DNA of 64,000 bases from Nemopilema nomurai (GCA_003864495.1 ML133388.1:2380677-2444676), one strand, 5' to 3'. Shown: positions 21,131-34,575, counted from the stretch's first letter. Notes: generated by a model from the sequence alone, not told the origin. Program-made: numbers and translations.

Positions 21131-24100
21131 GTATGAAATGGCTAATCTTTTCTTTCAATCAATGTTGGCACTGGTAAAAGTATTATGATCATCCGATTGA
21201 ACTTCCGGTTCCCCAGAGGAGCTTATAAGTGGCATAAATGGCACATGATCCCTTGCTTCAATGCATAAATGGCACATGATCCCTGGTAAAAGAACGAAAT
21301 ATAGTATAGAAAAAAAAAGTAATATTGTGATTTAGAAATATAACATTGAGTGTACAGAAGAGTTAACTAGAGTGGTTTTATCGAAATTCTATTGGGAGTC
21401 AGTTTGTTCAACTTTAAAAGGTTCCTCGGGGAGTATTAATAGCATAGCCAGGGAGCAAGTTGGAGTGTCACCCCTAAGGGTAAAAAGAAAGATGATGGCC
21501 CAATAGTAATTCCACATGAGGGCTTTATTGCGGCTAGCCTTCTGCGCAACCTTTCTCGTGCAAAACATATTTGCATTAATTTGGACTTATTACGGCTTAA
21601 TGTTTCATCCAACTTAAGACACAATGAAACTTGCTTTCAATTTGTTCTCTTTTAAGCGGGCACCAGTCACCCTTGCTTTTAGTAACATCGTTCAAGCTTT
21701 TTATTTGCTATTGTTTACTTGCTGTCTTCATGCTTTGACAACATTGCCAAGCAAATAGCCATGTGCCCCTTGTACAAATTTGGTCATATAGCCTGGGGGT
21801 GCTTGTTTGAAATTATCAAAGCGTTTTCAAGAAGACCTTGTTGAATTTAGCTTAAATGCAAACCTTAGTTCTAATCATTGTAGAAGAAAGTGCTAAATTA
21901 TAATTCGAAATGCAGCAAGCCCTTGCTGACTTCATTTATCAGGTCATAAAACTTTGAGGGCATGTCACAGCTCGTTTTGGCTCGACCAGGGTTCATTCCA
22001 TGTCATGTTGCTTTGAGAAAATTCTTGTGGGATGGCTTTGAGATTGGAATCACTTCTCAGCAGTATTAGGTCTTGATAATAAGGCTTTTGTTGGATGCGC
22101 TTCAAATTGACCATTATGGGTTAGAGTTGGCTAGCATTAATTAGTAAATCTGACAGCATTAACAGCCTAATCTTATTAACATTGTCACAATTGTAGTCAT
22201 CATTCATAAGACCTATTCTCAGTGGATTGGGTTGGGGTGACTTGTAGCAAATTTCCAATCAGCATATCAAAATCAATGGAATTATCAATTTTAAGTTTGT
22301 GCAAGTCCTCTCTGATTTTATGCACCCACCTTCGACATGATCTTACCTTCCTAGCCTCCCCTTTCAATCGGGAGCCTGTCAGACATAGTTACAAAAGATA
22401 ACCTTTCGTAGTCAAGTGGCTTGTCCAATCATGCATGGCATTGAATCCCTTAGGCCTCTAGCACCTTCATCAGCTTCCAGTTCATTTGAAATTTCTGCTT
22501 TTTCCATTTTTGACTGTCACGATTTTTAGATATATCTGACTTTTGTCATAGTACCCAAAGAAAGTGAACAATGCAGTCAACATAAGTATTTAACAAGGCA
22601 TAAGGCACATATCTTTCCTATTATTTTGCTTTACACATCGTGCTTACATTCAATGATAAACTACTTTCTGTTGGAAGTCTGGAATGCAATAGAAGAAAGA
22701 AGTTTAATAGGCCAATGGCTTTACATGGTTCACTTGTAACCCACAACTAATTCATGTCAGCTGGTTATACTTCGCTGAAAAAAGAAAACCATCACCATGT
22801 CAACCTTTATAGGAACCATGATAAGAAACTTTAAGGTCAAATTAAAACAAAGGTGTATTTGCGTAGATAGTGAACTGTGGATTTTAAAGGGTAGTGATGT
22901 AGCTCAGTAGTTATACAAAAAGAGAGTTAGAAGTCAGAAATTGATGGCTCAGAGCCTGTGTTTGTTATTCCTTAAAGTCAACAAGTAATTTATTGCAAAT
23001 TAACAGCCTTCATCACATACTACTTTGTACAAAACAAAATTTGTAAAAATTTAGATTTTTGTTGACATTATTTTCATGTTGTTATAATTTAGGGTATTCC
23101 TTACAAATGAACAAATAATTATTACACTTGATATTTTTTTAAAGAAGAAAGTCTAAAAAATTTTGTTGCCCTTTCATGTATTCTCTCCTATATTTTTCTG
23201 TATTCCTACCTAGAACAAGACCGTTCCAAAGTTGTTTTATATATATAATGTTCATTTTGGGTAAGAGGAGGAAAACAAATTGTGGGAATTTCATACCTCA
23301 ATTTTGAAAATGTTTTTTCTTACAGCGGATCCAAATTTGCATGGAGTTATAATTGCAACCATTACAAGTACACATGAAGACTATGTCTTGAAGTGTCTTT
23401 CCGCAGGGAAAGCTGTGTTCTGTGAGAAACCTCTTGCTGAATCCTATGAAGGAACAGGTATGAAATCCTAAGAATGATTACTTGGATCAATAACCTTAGA
23501 TTACTGAGATTGGAGACTGTGGCAAGATTTCTTTCAACTTGAAGGCCTATAAAGGAAGAAGATGGTTACAAGAAGGAATTCCAAAGTTCCGTTGATTGAA
23601 AAATCCAGATTTAATGGTTTTCTCAAATAAAAGTCTGAGAATTCACAACAACAACAACAACTATCATGGCCATAGCAAGAGTGTTTGATTTAGATTTTGA
23701 ATCGCAAAGTTGTATTTCGTTTCAATAGTTTTTATAAGCGGTACCATAATGGAACCAAGAGATCATACTCCTAACCGCCCCCCTCCCACATATCAGCTCA
23801 TTCTAAGTTGCGCTTGAGGTTTCAACTTGACATGCTTCGAGATTTTCACCTATTTTATATAAAGAAAGATTTGTTTTTTATGTGTAGAGAAGTGCTACAA
23901 GATTGCTGAAGAGAAAGGTGTCCCTTTGCTGTGTGCATTCAATCGGAGATTCGACCCCACTCACAGCAAGGTCAGAGATGAAGTAAAAGCTGGAAAGGTA
24001 GGCCAACTACAAGTTATTAAAACATGCAGCCGTGATTCGCCGTTCCCTCCGCTAGCATACTTGAAAATTTCGCACGGCATTTTCCATGACTGTGGCATTC

Positions 24101-24576
24101 ACGATATTGATTTGATTATGTGGATCGCGCGCGAAAAACCGTCTGTCGTCAGTGCAATGGGGCATGCATTCAACAGCGACATCGCGAACATGGATGACGT
24201 AGACACCGTTGCCATAACGATGAAGTTCCCAAGCGGCCTTCTGGCAATGATAGACCTGAGCCGGCTGGCTACGTATGGCTACGACCAGCGCTTGGAAGTG
24301 TTTGGCAGCAACGGTATGTTGGAGAGCAAGAATCCCTCCAAGTCCTCAGTTTGTTTCTCGGATGGAAACGCCATTGCTTGCGATATACTGGAGTTCTCGT
24401 TCAACACTAGGTATGCTCAGGGTTATCGCAGGGAGCTCGATCATTTTATAGATGTCTTGGTAAAAGGAGAGAAGGTGTCGGTTAGCTCAGAGGACACGCT
24501 AAGTGCCTGCAAGGTGGCCCAGGCTTGCGAAGATTCATTCCGATCCGGGAAGCCTGTTAGCCTCTCATGGGACTAG
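20926..24576 (+). CDS. YrbE/IolG-like NAD(P)-dependent oxidoreductase, 3 exons
   Basis: Exons 20926-21130, 23326-23457 and 23888-24576 join in phase to 341 residues plus TAG. Family: Gfo/Idh/MocA, inositol 2-dehydrogenase group, usually 330-350 residues. The N-terminal Rossmann fold shows G-I-G-R-A-G (13-18). The dinucleotide/substrate lysine sits in C-E-K-P (K103), and D180 and H184 in H-D-C-G-I-H match the catalytic Asp-x3-His of bacterial inositol dehydrogenases. The likely reaction is NAD(P)-dependent oxidation of a cyclitol or sugar hydroxyl in the cytosol; the substrate cannot be told from sequence. The start at 20926 has A at -3 and G at +4 and leaves a normal N-terminus. An in-frame ATG at 20890 inside the MITE terminal repeat would add 12 residues. 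The stop codon lies in a 33-bp tandem triplication. Confidence 0.93.
21131..23325 (+). other. Intron 1 of the oxidoreductase gene
   Basis: 2.2-kb intron. It holds a small direct repeat around GCATAAATGGCACATGATCCC at about 21233-21285. No exon, RNA gene or transposon end was recognised. Confidence 0.6.
23326..23457 (+). CDS. Oxidoreductase exon 2 (EKP motif)
   Basis: 132 nt, acceptor TTCTTACAG, donor GTATGA, phase 1 on both sides. It encodes the conserved T-x-x-H-E-D...C-E-K-P segment. Confidence 0.93.
23888..24576 (+). CDS. Oxidoreductase exon 3 (catalytic domain and C-terminus)
   Basis: The acceptor TGTGTAG completes a glutamate codon. It encodes [16 protein letters not shown] and the C-terminal alpha/beta domain, ending S-L-S-W-D and TAG. 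Confidence 0.95.
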
Positions 24577-24655
24577 ATGTTTTCCACGTGGAGCCTCTCC
24601 TGGGACTAGATGTTTTCCACGTTGAGCCTCTCATGGGACTAGATGTTATCCTCCT
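24564..24655. repeat. 33-bp tandem repeat spanning the stop codon
   Basis: Nearly three copies of a 33-bp unit beginning AGCCTCTCATGGGACTAGAT. Because 33 is a multiple of 3, each copy repeats the same gene ending (S-L-S-W-D then TAG), giving three in-frame stop codons in a row. Confidence 0.9.
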
Positions 24656-24667
24656 TGGTGTATCTTT

Positions 24668-24673
24668 AATAAA
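24668..24673 (+). terminator. Polyadenylation signal of the oxidoreductase gene
   Basis: AATAAA 92 bases after the stop codon, the first canonical hexamer downstream. Confidence 0.65.
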
Positions 24674-25014
24674 AGCTAGAATTATTATTCTGAATTGTAA
24701 GTTAGCTATAAAGAACTTTCCATGTGTTAACTACGTAATGATTATATGTTAATCGCAGCGAACTTGTAGTCAATTTGCAACAAAAGAGTCCTCATACTCA
24801 CCAAAAAAGTCAGTTTGTTAGTTGTGGTAGCCTAGATAACAGGGACAGGTTCCTCATAGATTACAAATAGCACTGTATTATTTGATCATGATCAGTCGAT
24901 GAAGGAGATGACTTGTAGCCTCTTTCATATTCGTCTCTCTGATGCTCCATCCCGTGTGCCGTGGTCCTTTAGTTGCTCCCAGTTTACGAGCCAACCTGCG
25001 TACCAATGGCCTCT

Positions 25015-25341
25015 TCATGACGCCGTGTTTGCGAGGTAGTACTTCAGCATTTCAGAATTCTTCTTCATGTTTATTCCTATTCCAAAACTCAACCTTTTGT
25101 TAAACGGCACGATTTGACGAGAGTGGTGCGAAAGTAATGTCATTACCGATTCTTCTTTAGGCGTTACAGTCGCATAATTATTCGTATTTTCGCCCGTATC
25201 AAGACGGTCTTCGTCTTCTGTACTAAAAGAGGATTTGAAGTCTCTTATCGCCGTCTCGATCTGCCAAAATAATGTTTCTGTTATAGAATTTCTCCCAGCT
25301 CTTTGTGACTTCAATACTCCTTCTTTAACCGCGTGTGCCAT
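25015..25341 (-). CDS. Possible small protein, 108 residues, unknown
   Basis: Open frame from ATG (25341) to stop, with a hydrophilic and evenly mixed composition unlike the low-complexity frames around it. No signal peptide, membrane helix or known domain is visible; it contains one K-R pair followed by S-F-G-I-G. The only support is a NRF1-like site and a YY1-like site about 170-190 bases upstream. There is no nearby polyadenylation signal on this strand, so it may be chance or one exon of a larger gene. Confidence 0.3.
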   Translation of the reverse strand: MAHAVKEGVLKSQRAGRNSITETLFWQIETAIRDFKSSFSTEDEDRLDTGENTNNYATVTPKEESVMTLLSHHSRQIVPFNKRLSFGIGINMKKNSEMLKYYLANTAS

Positions 25342-25509
25342 TCAAGGTATCCGCACTGAGCCAAGCAGGCCTCACTGATAACACGGATGGCTGATTCGCT
25401 ACTGAAACGGTTACAATTAACATCTTGGCCACGGAATTATACTAAAGCTTTTTTCCATTTGCCCAGATTAAGCCATTTTGCAGAACACTTTTAATTGGTT
25501 GTCAGGAAC

Positions 25510-25534
25510 TGCGCAGGCGCCTGCAAAATGGCGG
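25510..25534. promoter_or_regulatory. NRF1-like and YY1-like sites
   Basis: TGCGCAGGCGCC (25510-25521) is followed three bases later by AAAATGGCGG (25525-25534). Both motifs are typical of housekeeping promoters, and the first 12 bases are identical to the site inside the MITE at 20830. No clear gene starts on the plus strand here. Confidence 0.35.
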
Positions 25535-28500
25535 AATTTTGAGAAAGGGAATTTTGAGCGAAAGTTTGCTTATTTGCTTCTGGGGACCATTTGAGGAGCA
25601 AGCAGCACTGAGCGAGATTCGCAAAGTGTTCAGCAGTGCTACATAAAATGTTTACCGTATTTGACTAGTGATTTCTTCCTGATTCTGAGTTTAAAGATAG
25701 GCTTAAGTTAATCATAGTTGTTGGTTGTATAGACCTGGGCCATTATGATGTTAACGTTGCTAGACTATATTGATTGCCCAAAACTTTTGATGGATTTGGG
25801 AGACTTTAAAGAATCTAGCCCTTCTCCTCCCTGTAGCTGCTCTCTCTTTAACCATAGGAAAACTGTGCAAGTACTAATTGTTCATGAATATTACCTAAAT
25901 GTGGTGTGAAAAAGATACCTTCTACTTTAAATGGTGCCCGGATAGTCTATGTATCTGTAATGCCCTAATCATGTTCCTTGTCGCATATTTGAATATAGTA
26001 ATTATTGGCTAGGACAATCGCTCGACGGCTCTTCATAGATATAACTGAAATTTCGTGGTCATAGTTGGTGGGTCTCATCGGAGAAAACATTGAGTAATTA
26101 AGTCCACAACGGTGTCTGCCCTTGGTGATATCCAGCGATCAGCTGGTAGGACTTCTCGATTGCTCGACTATTCCCATTAGCATTGCAGACTTAATCCAAC
26201 CATACTGAACAGTAATCGGCAACCCCGCACTGAAAGGGAATTACTAATGAGCTACTTCTACTGTTCCTGCAAAGAACGCACGTGCGCAGTACGCTAAACT
26301 TTAGTTCGAATGTCGTGGTAAATTAAAGATTCAATTCAACTCGCTCAATTCTATTGTAGCTTAGGCCATCTGTCGCCCTTTGTTTGGCACGATATGGAAA
26401 ATGAAACTCGAGTTTGCTCGGTACTATAGAACGTATTTTGTGGTGGATTTCCTCGTTTTTCTTTACATTCTCCATGTTGCTATACTGTTTTGTTATGCCA
26501 ATAGTGGCTGTGGCAGATAAACCACTGAAATAATGAAATTTGTGTATTGATTCGTAAAAGGCTATCTCGACTACAACAAAGAGCATATGGTGTGAAAGAT
26601 CCTGCCGTGTGGCGTAAAATCGCCTAAATTTCTTTTTTGTCTTAATTCATTGCAATCTATATCTTTTTGTCATTTTCGTTGATGCGGTACCCGCATCCAA
26701 TGTCTTCCAATCTAACCGCACCCAAAGAAACGGAGGAGGAAGGGATATATGCCATCGAACTCTGCCAGTGAATAAATTAGCATTCTTTTTTAAATCAGAT
26801 ATAAAATATAACTACAATATGCTTAGCCTCCTTTTTGTTGTCAAGGCAACAATCAGTACGAGGCTTTCATAAGCAATGTGCGTTTGAATCTCAATATTTT
26901 TAGACTTGTATTTATTTGACAAGTGCATGTGATTTCTTGATTAATGTCTTCTAATTTAACCAATATTCGTTGCGAACAGGCATCATGCTTCAAGGATGTG
27001 TATTGGGTATAAACACAGCCTCGGTGTCAGAGTCATAAAGCCTCTATCCGATGTAATGACGCGACACGGATGTTGCAACAAAGTCCTATCAGAAGTTCGG
27101 CAACCAGAGAAATTCAACGTTTAAATGCTTGCCTGATATCCAACCTGGGTTGATTTTATACAAGAAGGATTGCACTCAAGCACAAGTTTTATATTGCAAC
27201 AGGCTTCATCGATAGAATCCTGTCTAGATGCATCTTTTAAAAGTGAAGAATCTCTCAGTGTCAAGTGACCTATATGCGTCGTTATGCACCAGTATGATAA
27301 CTATGTAATGAGAACAAATGGCCTATCCCTACAATAAATGTAAGAATGCAATGAATGTGAATGATATATAGCCCTTTTGTCAACCTGTGCAGATGAGTCA
27401 ATAAAGCTCTCAAGAAATCCCCTATCAGCGTGGCTGACGTAATAATTTTACACAGGTGGAAAGCCGTTGATGAAGCCAGTTTACAATATGCTGTCATGTA
27501 TGTTGCCCTCCACTTTATTTTGGCGTATAGACGCATTGTTGTCCGTTTGAGATTCATACAAACAAGCTGGTGAATTTTCCATTAGGCCACTTATTGTTCT
27601 TTATATCGCAACAAGGCATTGTGTGTTTTCATGGGTCTGGTCGCCTCTGCATCCAGACGCATTCTGCAAATAAACAAAGAGGCCGCCTGGCAGATGTTTT
27701 TTCATCAAAATGAAACATGGGTTTGAATAGGCCTAAAACATGGCGGCCATGCATCTAATAATCGTTGCTAAGGTCATTCCAAAAATGTGAATTAGACTGC
27801 CACGCCCGATAACCCACCTTAATTTAATTGTTTTATGAGGGATCTTTATTTGCTGATGAGTTTTTCGGCAGAGATAGCGTTCTTTGGTTTACAAGACGCG
27901 CGGCGGCCCTATAATTTGCGGCCGCGGGCAATGAGCCAGCTGATTTGGAAACGAAAACGTGATGAAACTCTCGTCTTCTTTCATCATGAGGCGAGAAATC
28001 TCTCACGCCGAATTTCACACCTCGGTCGACTCGCTTGCTTAATATTTGCTTTTCGTTTAAGTACGAGAATGTGTTGCAAGCGATCATTTAATTTTAATCC
28101 GCTCTGCTTTGTCAAACGCACAATCAGAGTATGGTTGGTTCGGGCAGAGGTGTTAATGAGCCTTCACGTATTGTCTCGGTATTTTTGTCGCTTTGATTTT
28201 CGGTAACTACAATCTCGTTTCATTGTTTAAAAGTGCCGAAAAAAGGAATGGCTTTGGTCGTTTTCGCAATCTTCTTTGTTATCTTGTCGCCTGCATTTTC
28301 GGTATCTTTCGTTCCATTTTTCGGACGCTCCTAAAATTATCACTTAGTAGCTACTTTCTTTTCTACCGACGTTAGATTAAACTCGAGCGATAACGAGAAC
28401 AACTTCAATCAGCGGAATCATTTTGAATTGATTGATTGATAAAAAGGTTATCTTTGTGCAATATCTGTACAGAATATCTTTTGAAGAAAATGTTATTAAA

Positions 28501-31500
28501 GACCCAGTACTAGCTAACAAAAAAATTGTGGTTTATAAGGAATTTACACAAGTAATTGAATCGCGATAATTGAAATGGCTCAAAATAAGGTAACTTTTTT
28601 TGCCTTTTCCCGACTAATTAGAAAAACTCATTAGAGCTAACATTTGAGCTTGAATAGGCTGTCTGCATTAACAGTAATTTAAGGGAATAACTTATTCAAA
28701 TGGGCTCAGACAGGCAGAAGGAGGGGGGGGGGGGGGGACTGCAAAATTTTCGTACATTCAAGCCCTCAAAAATTGATAAGGTTACAATAGCCATTTCTTT
28801 AGAAGAAACTGTAAACATTTTACTGTTAAAGCTACCATAAAGAGTCTCTGAAAGGAGCATGGATCGTTTTTAGAGTAGGGAAAAGCCTACACATCCACTA
28901 TTGTTGGGCGTGACCACTTTCATTGTCTCAATAGGATTGGTATCTCTTGTAGACAAAGACTTTGCATTCCGAAACTTACTGAATGTGTTTTTTTCATATT
29001 AATATTTTATTCCTTTGTGCGATTGTAAAATAACTGGACTTGGTTTGTCTAAATTTTGTGTAATCAGCTTCTTCGAAACAAAAGCTAGAACCTGATAACT
29101 CAATTACCTGGTTTCAAGAGCTTCATGGAAACTTCTCTTTGTTTCTAATTATTGATTGGTAACATATCTAAAGTATTCAAAGCGTCTTGGAGCGGTAAAT
29201 GTTTCTGAAATAACTCTGCATTGATTGGTTTTACATTGTTATGATATCCGTGCAAGTTTGTGTATGATTTTCTGTTAAAAATTAATTAAGATTCATACAT
29301 TTTTAATATTGTTTTTTAAGGATTTTCTTTACCGATGAACATTTGATAGCCTCCCTTTTTAGCGATTAAAATATACTCTTAAAGGAAATAATATGGTCCC
29401 TGGATTATATCATTAGGTTGAGATGTGACTTTTATGCATCAAGTAAACAGGTAATGAAGAAACTCTCAACTGAAGTTTTCAAGTCAGTTTGAATTTTCTT
29501 TTATTGGAAGTTATATTATCCTTCAATGCATGTACATTTTAGTTTTTGAATACCTTAAAGTTGAGATTGATTGGCAAAAATTGCTATATCAGAGTTCGAC
29601 TAAAATATACAATTTTAAAGACTGTATAACGACAAGAAAGATATAGCTAACCGTAATTGATTACCCGTTATTAAAACGAAAATAAATTTATTCTTTGGTA
29701 AAGGTATCAAACCTTCTGTCATAAAACGCTCTGAAATCAGTTGACCTTCGCTTTATAGATAATTTAGCAACTTTAATCTTTTTCCCTCTTTCATCTAAGT
29801 TTCTTTTCTAGTACGAATTTTCCGAGCCTTGACGCAAATATTTGTATTATAAAGTATGATTTCTCATTCTATGATTTGTAGTATTCATTTAGTTTTGTGT
29901 ACCGGTAGTGCGTATGTTTAAAAAAGGACGAAATTGAGTAATTCGAACGCGTCATGCTATGACCAGATGTGACGAACTGTGCTTTGAAAACGTCGTTTTA
30001 TTAACCAAATTTCTTGAACAAAGTCATGTTTTAGGCACACCGTTTTTCATCCTCCTCCACCCCATGCTATACGCGGAAATACTTTTTTTATGTATTAATT
30101 ATTCATAGTGTGACGTTTTACCCGCGGCTTTCATTCCTTGGCCGGCAACCGCCAGATGCTGCTATCGTGATACTTAAAACGCAGTGCTTACGACACACCG
30201 TGATGACTAGGTAACGCGTCAGATCAAAAACCGCAATACCGTTTGCGTCAGAATGGACAAAGCACCGAGCGACATCTGGGGGATTTACTTATTCAGGTGT
30301 GACCTTAGTCCGTTTATGGTCGCTTTGAATACTGTATGCGTAATTTTAGCATACTGTTACAAAGCATAAATATGTCGTACAAAAGCGTCCTATCAAATCG
30401 TGCTGGATACCCCCCGAGAAAAGCGCCCCACGAGAGGTTTTCCCTTAAGATGCACTATTCAGGACGGGAGTGTGACAAAGCTGCCAAAGTAAAACTTTCT
30501 TTCAGGGAAAGCTATTTATCTGTTGGCCCATCACCCATCCACATGTGGCGAGCTTGCCTTGACAATTTTTTCAACTTATCCAAAACTTTCATTCAAATGG
30601 TTCCTTTTGTCTGTTAACCAAACAGATGAATCAATATCATCCTGAGTTTTAATCTTTATATTCTAAACGCTGTATAATGAACAGTAAACAATTTAAGTTT
30701 AAAGTCTTGATTAGCGACTTTACTTTCTGCTACTGAACGCCATAACAAAGTTGCCTGGAGATATTAGAACTATGTGAATCGCTACTGCATCATTATTTGA
30801 CGTTGACTGATATACGAACATGGAAATTGTGGTCAGCAGGCCTAGGTTTCTGAATAGTTTGTTGAATCTAGGAAAGTGATATATTTGTCAAAGCTCCTGG
30901 ATTAAGGTAGGAAGTTTACAATGGCGTCAATGTCTTACTTTCGACCTGGATGCCGAGTTGACGTCAGTAGAGGCTGACCTTTTGTGTGACAAAATGGATG
31001 GGTAGGATTCTTTTTGGATCAAATTGAAGAATTCGTAAAGTATTTAGTAGATCATTATCACGCTTTTAGTGGGAATGAAAAATATTCGATTAATAACAAT
31101 AGACAGGACATTGTGGTGGAAGAAGATGTTGGGCTGCGTGACGTTTGATGAAAGTTGGCATCTCCCCCTTTTTGGCAAAATCATGGGGACACCGAACTAG
31201 AGGCATAACTTCAAGCCATGATTTAATCTTTGATGACAGACTTTTCCTGTAGTTCTTGTAGCTTTGCTCATAAGAAAAGTAAAGATTAATCCTCGTTGTG
31301 GTATTTCACTAAAGGGCCTAGTAAGTCGTTTACAGGCAAGGTTTTCATCCTTCACCTGGGACGTTTTCAATCCCCGAACACTGTGCATTGTTGTGAGGAA
31401 ATGTACAGGTGTATATAATACAACATATTATGTTTAATAAGGACAGGCTAGATTCACATTGGCTGTCGAATATTGTTCAAGAACAATGAGGCTAAATTAT

Positions 31501-34430
31501 TGTTATGTTTTCGTTGATTCATCCATATTCCTAAGCCAGACACTCCGCTGCTAACGGCTGGCCCCCACAGGTCTTTCCACGTGCGACAATTCTGCGCCAC
31601 CTTGTCCCCTGGTACCCAGTGTTCAATTCGATCTTGTCTCTTCACCATTTGGTTGATCTCCCCCTCGTTGTCTCACGTCTTCACTGGCTCCTGCGCATTG
31701 GCTCTTTCCTATTACCACCTGGTTTGATACTAGTAGGTTGAACAGCATCTGAATCATACATCTGCTCTGAACACTATCAAATCATGGAGAATTTATAATT
31801 CTTTCAAAACATCTGAATCTCAGATAGTCTTTTACTTATAGCAATTTTGGATTGTAGGCTGCTGTTACTATCAATTTTTTTCTAAATTAAGGACTTATCG
31901 GTAGTCATTATAAAATGCCGCATCTTGGATTCGCGTTCACACGTGGCTCTTGATTTTGTTAAGGAATCTCCTTTCCCCTGGTGGAGAATTCATCCCATTT
32001 TCAATATTTTCCTGCCACAAGCGTAACGTATGAGAGGCCATCTTCGTGGGAGCATTGAATGTTGGGACAGAAACTGGAAGTAAGATACAGCTTTGGTACA
32101 AATAAATGCTGAGAAAGTCGATTGAAAGGATTCGATTAATTTTGTGCACCCAAGAACTGAAGTAATTTTTTTTCAAGGTCAGCCCTCCGAGATCAGATCT
32201 CGGAACCTACCTGCCCTCTACATTTTCCAGGAAAAAATCAGATTTTGCTGGCAACGACCTTTCGTCCTTTTATCTCAATCAACGTACGACAGTGTGTTCA
32301 ATGTACAGAGCAACTGTGTTCTTTCTTGTCACTTTTGATGCATTGAAACACCTCTGGAAAATGGGGGAGGGATCTAAGTCCAACAAAGAAAATAACGACG
32401 TTTGAGGCTAAGCTTCTTGTTTTGTTAACAGCATAGTATGCGGTTATGGCTCTCTAAGTGATAAAAGACAACGATTATTCTTTATCATATTTATGTTCAA
32501 TAAAATTTTGGGGCTTCTTGACTGCATTTAAAAGAGTTTCTTTTAAGACCGCAGCCGCTTTCGGACTGCCAATGGCCCTCCCCATTGGTCCCATTCTTTT
32601 TTCTAAGCTCATTTCCGTGGCCTTTGACACCAAACAGTAATTTTCAGGCAGAAATAGCGATTTTAATTTTGAGCAGTAATCATGGAGATCTAAGTTGGAC
32701 ATATGGTAGGCGTTTGGCTTATGAAACGATTGTTGCGAACAAATAAAAGGAAGACGTTTGTTATGTTGCGTAAAATTAGCCTGGCTAGATGAACGGAGGA
32801 ATCAATGCTTGTGAAAAATTGCTTCATTAATCAAATTTGAATGGTATAATTGAGCGGAGGTGTTTCTAGAATTTAGCAAATGGTGAAAGAGGCAGTTGGG
32901 AATAAAGATCTTTAGAATTACGACACTTCGGAATTAGGCCATATGCCGTGTCTAATAAGGTGCTTTTGATTTATTGATTGCGTCTTAAATGGCTATTAAC
33001 ACTGGATAGATCATTCTGAATTACTGCGCATTTGCAAAAGGAAATCTATTTATGTTCTTTTCAAAAGTTTATTGATATAAACCAATTAGTCGGCCTTTTA
33101 GGAAAGGAAAACGATAGAAAGATTCCCTGAGGTTGACACGAGATTACAGGCAGCTAAATCTTGCACTTAGCTCTTCTTGTCTCGCAGGCGTGTCGCAAAA
33201 AATGAGCCAGTCACTAGACAACTAAGTCTCTCAAGGGCTGCGATACAATGCAGACTAAAGTGTGCGCCTTATCCTACCCACTTTCGTACATGCGTCCTTC
33301 TAGATCCTTGTGGTTGATAACACTTGTACTAAATCACCCTTATATGCATATAAATAGAACAAGTAACACGAGATGGCATAACACCATGTGAAAATCCGCT
33401 GCCTCTGGTTTGGTTGAGCCAGTGCTTTATCTTCTGTTGTTAGAGAGAATAAATAAATGCCTTCTCGCAATGGAATTCTTAAAAGTAAGGACGTCACAAA
33501 GATATGTTTTAGGAATTTTTTGAATTTGGATCCCATAACCTAATAGAGTATCAGGAAAATTGTTTATCTATGGAAATGCTCTAGAAAGTTGATCTACTTA
33601 TTTGTAGGTATAAAATCTAACTGATAGAAAATACTAAGCTATCATCCAAGAGTTCCATATCACAATCTTAGGCTGTGTTGTTGATGGTGTTGTGTTGTTG
33701 CGTTGTGCTTTTGTTGTTGTTGTGTTTCGCTGTGTTGTTGCTGTTATGTTGTGTTGTGCACTAGCGGGCAGGCCTATCCATTCCCAAAGCAGGCAATTGG
33801 CCAAGAAACCAATGAATGCGTGATCTATGTTTTGAGAGCTTAAGTAGCCCTTGAGAGCATTCAAAAATTTCCCACAGACGACCGGAATACACCACAAAAC
33901 ATGGTTAAACCAGTATAAATACGAACGTCTCGCGTCCAGTGATTAATTTAGCGTCTTTTTCAAGGGAAACCTTGGTGATTGAAAATCCCAACGCCATCTC
34001 CGGTTTTTGCAAGATGCGTCCGGTTTGTTGTGCTTTTTAAATGAAACTGCAAATCATGTTAGGCTTGGAACACAAAAGAAAGCACCTTGCCAGAAAAGTT
34101 CATTCCGCCGGAACGTATTATTTGTTTATTAGGAATCAAATCGCATCCAAAACATTGGAAAGTTTTCAGCAATGATAAAGATGTGCAGTAAACAATAGGC
34201 CACCGGGCAGGTTTAACGAATCGATGCAGAAATTCCAACCACAATGGACAGGGAATAAGCGAGTGGTTTGTCTTGTTTGTTTGTTTAATGGGAAAACGTC
34301 CACAAAAACAAGCGCCATGTTTTTCCTCCAGTTAACTCGTAGTAATCCACCGTGCTTCTTTGAATCATCTTTGAAAAGAGCCTTGAGAGACTGCATACCC
34401 CTAGCCTGCTTATAAAGTGTACTCGTATTT
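25535..34430. other. Gene-free stretch
   Basis: About 9 kb with only short open frames (up to about 120 codons) that lack family features and often overlap on both strands. It includes a poly-G run at about 28722-28738, a GTT-rich tract at about 33670-33765 and a GC-richer patch near 27890-27960. I could not recognise a gene, RNA or intact transposon. Confidence 0.55.
33670..33765. repeat. TGTTG-rich simple repeat
   Basis: Degenerate TGTTGTT-type repeats of about 95 bases. On the minus strand it yields a Thr/Asn/Gln-rich false frame. Confidence 0.75.
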
Positions 34431-34575
34431 TAACTGAGCACGTGAGGTATTTTTTCAGGGGTCCCGCGCGCAATCTACATTGAAACTGATCACGTGAATA
34501 CGTGTGATGGGTTGGTGTTTGATTGGTAGATAGTTTTAACTTGCGAAGCAACTTAGTTGTACTTCCATTCCCTTT
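34431..34575 (+). repeat. Dispersed repeat copy B
   Basis: Partner of the repeat at 8811-8970, in the same orientation and with the same ordered landmarks (TAACTGAGCACGTGA, GCAATCTACA, CACGTG, GTTTGATTG, ATTCCCTTTA) plus indels between them. Confidence 0.6.

Noticed and set aside
22890..22965. tRNA-like GTAGCTCAGTAGT stretch
   Set aside because: Resembles an A box, but there is no B box (GGTTCGAAT-type) and no cloverleaf.
24567..24752. Frame with repeated G-L-D-V-F-H-V-E-P
   Set aside because: Produced by the 33-bp tandem repeat in another frame than the gene.
27833..28206. Overlapping frames on both strands in a GC-richer patch
   Set aside because: No domain and no supporting splice or promoter signals; opposite-strand overlap is typical of chance frames.
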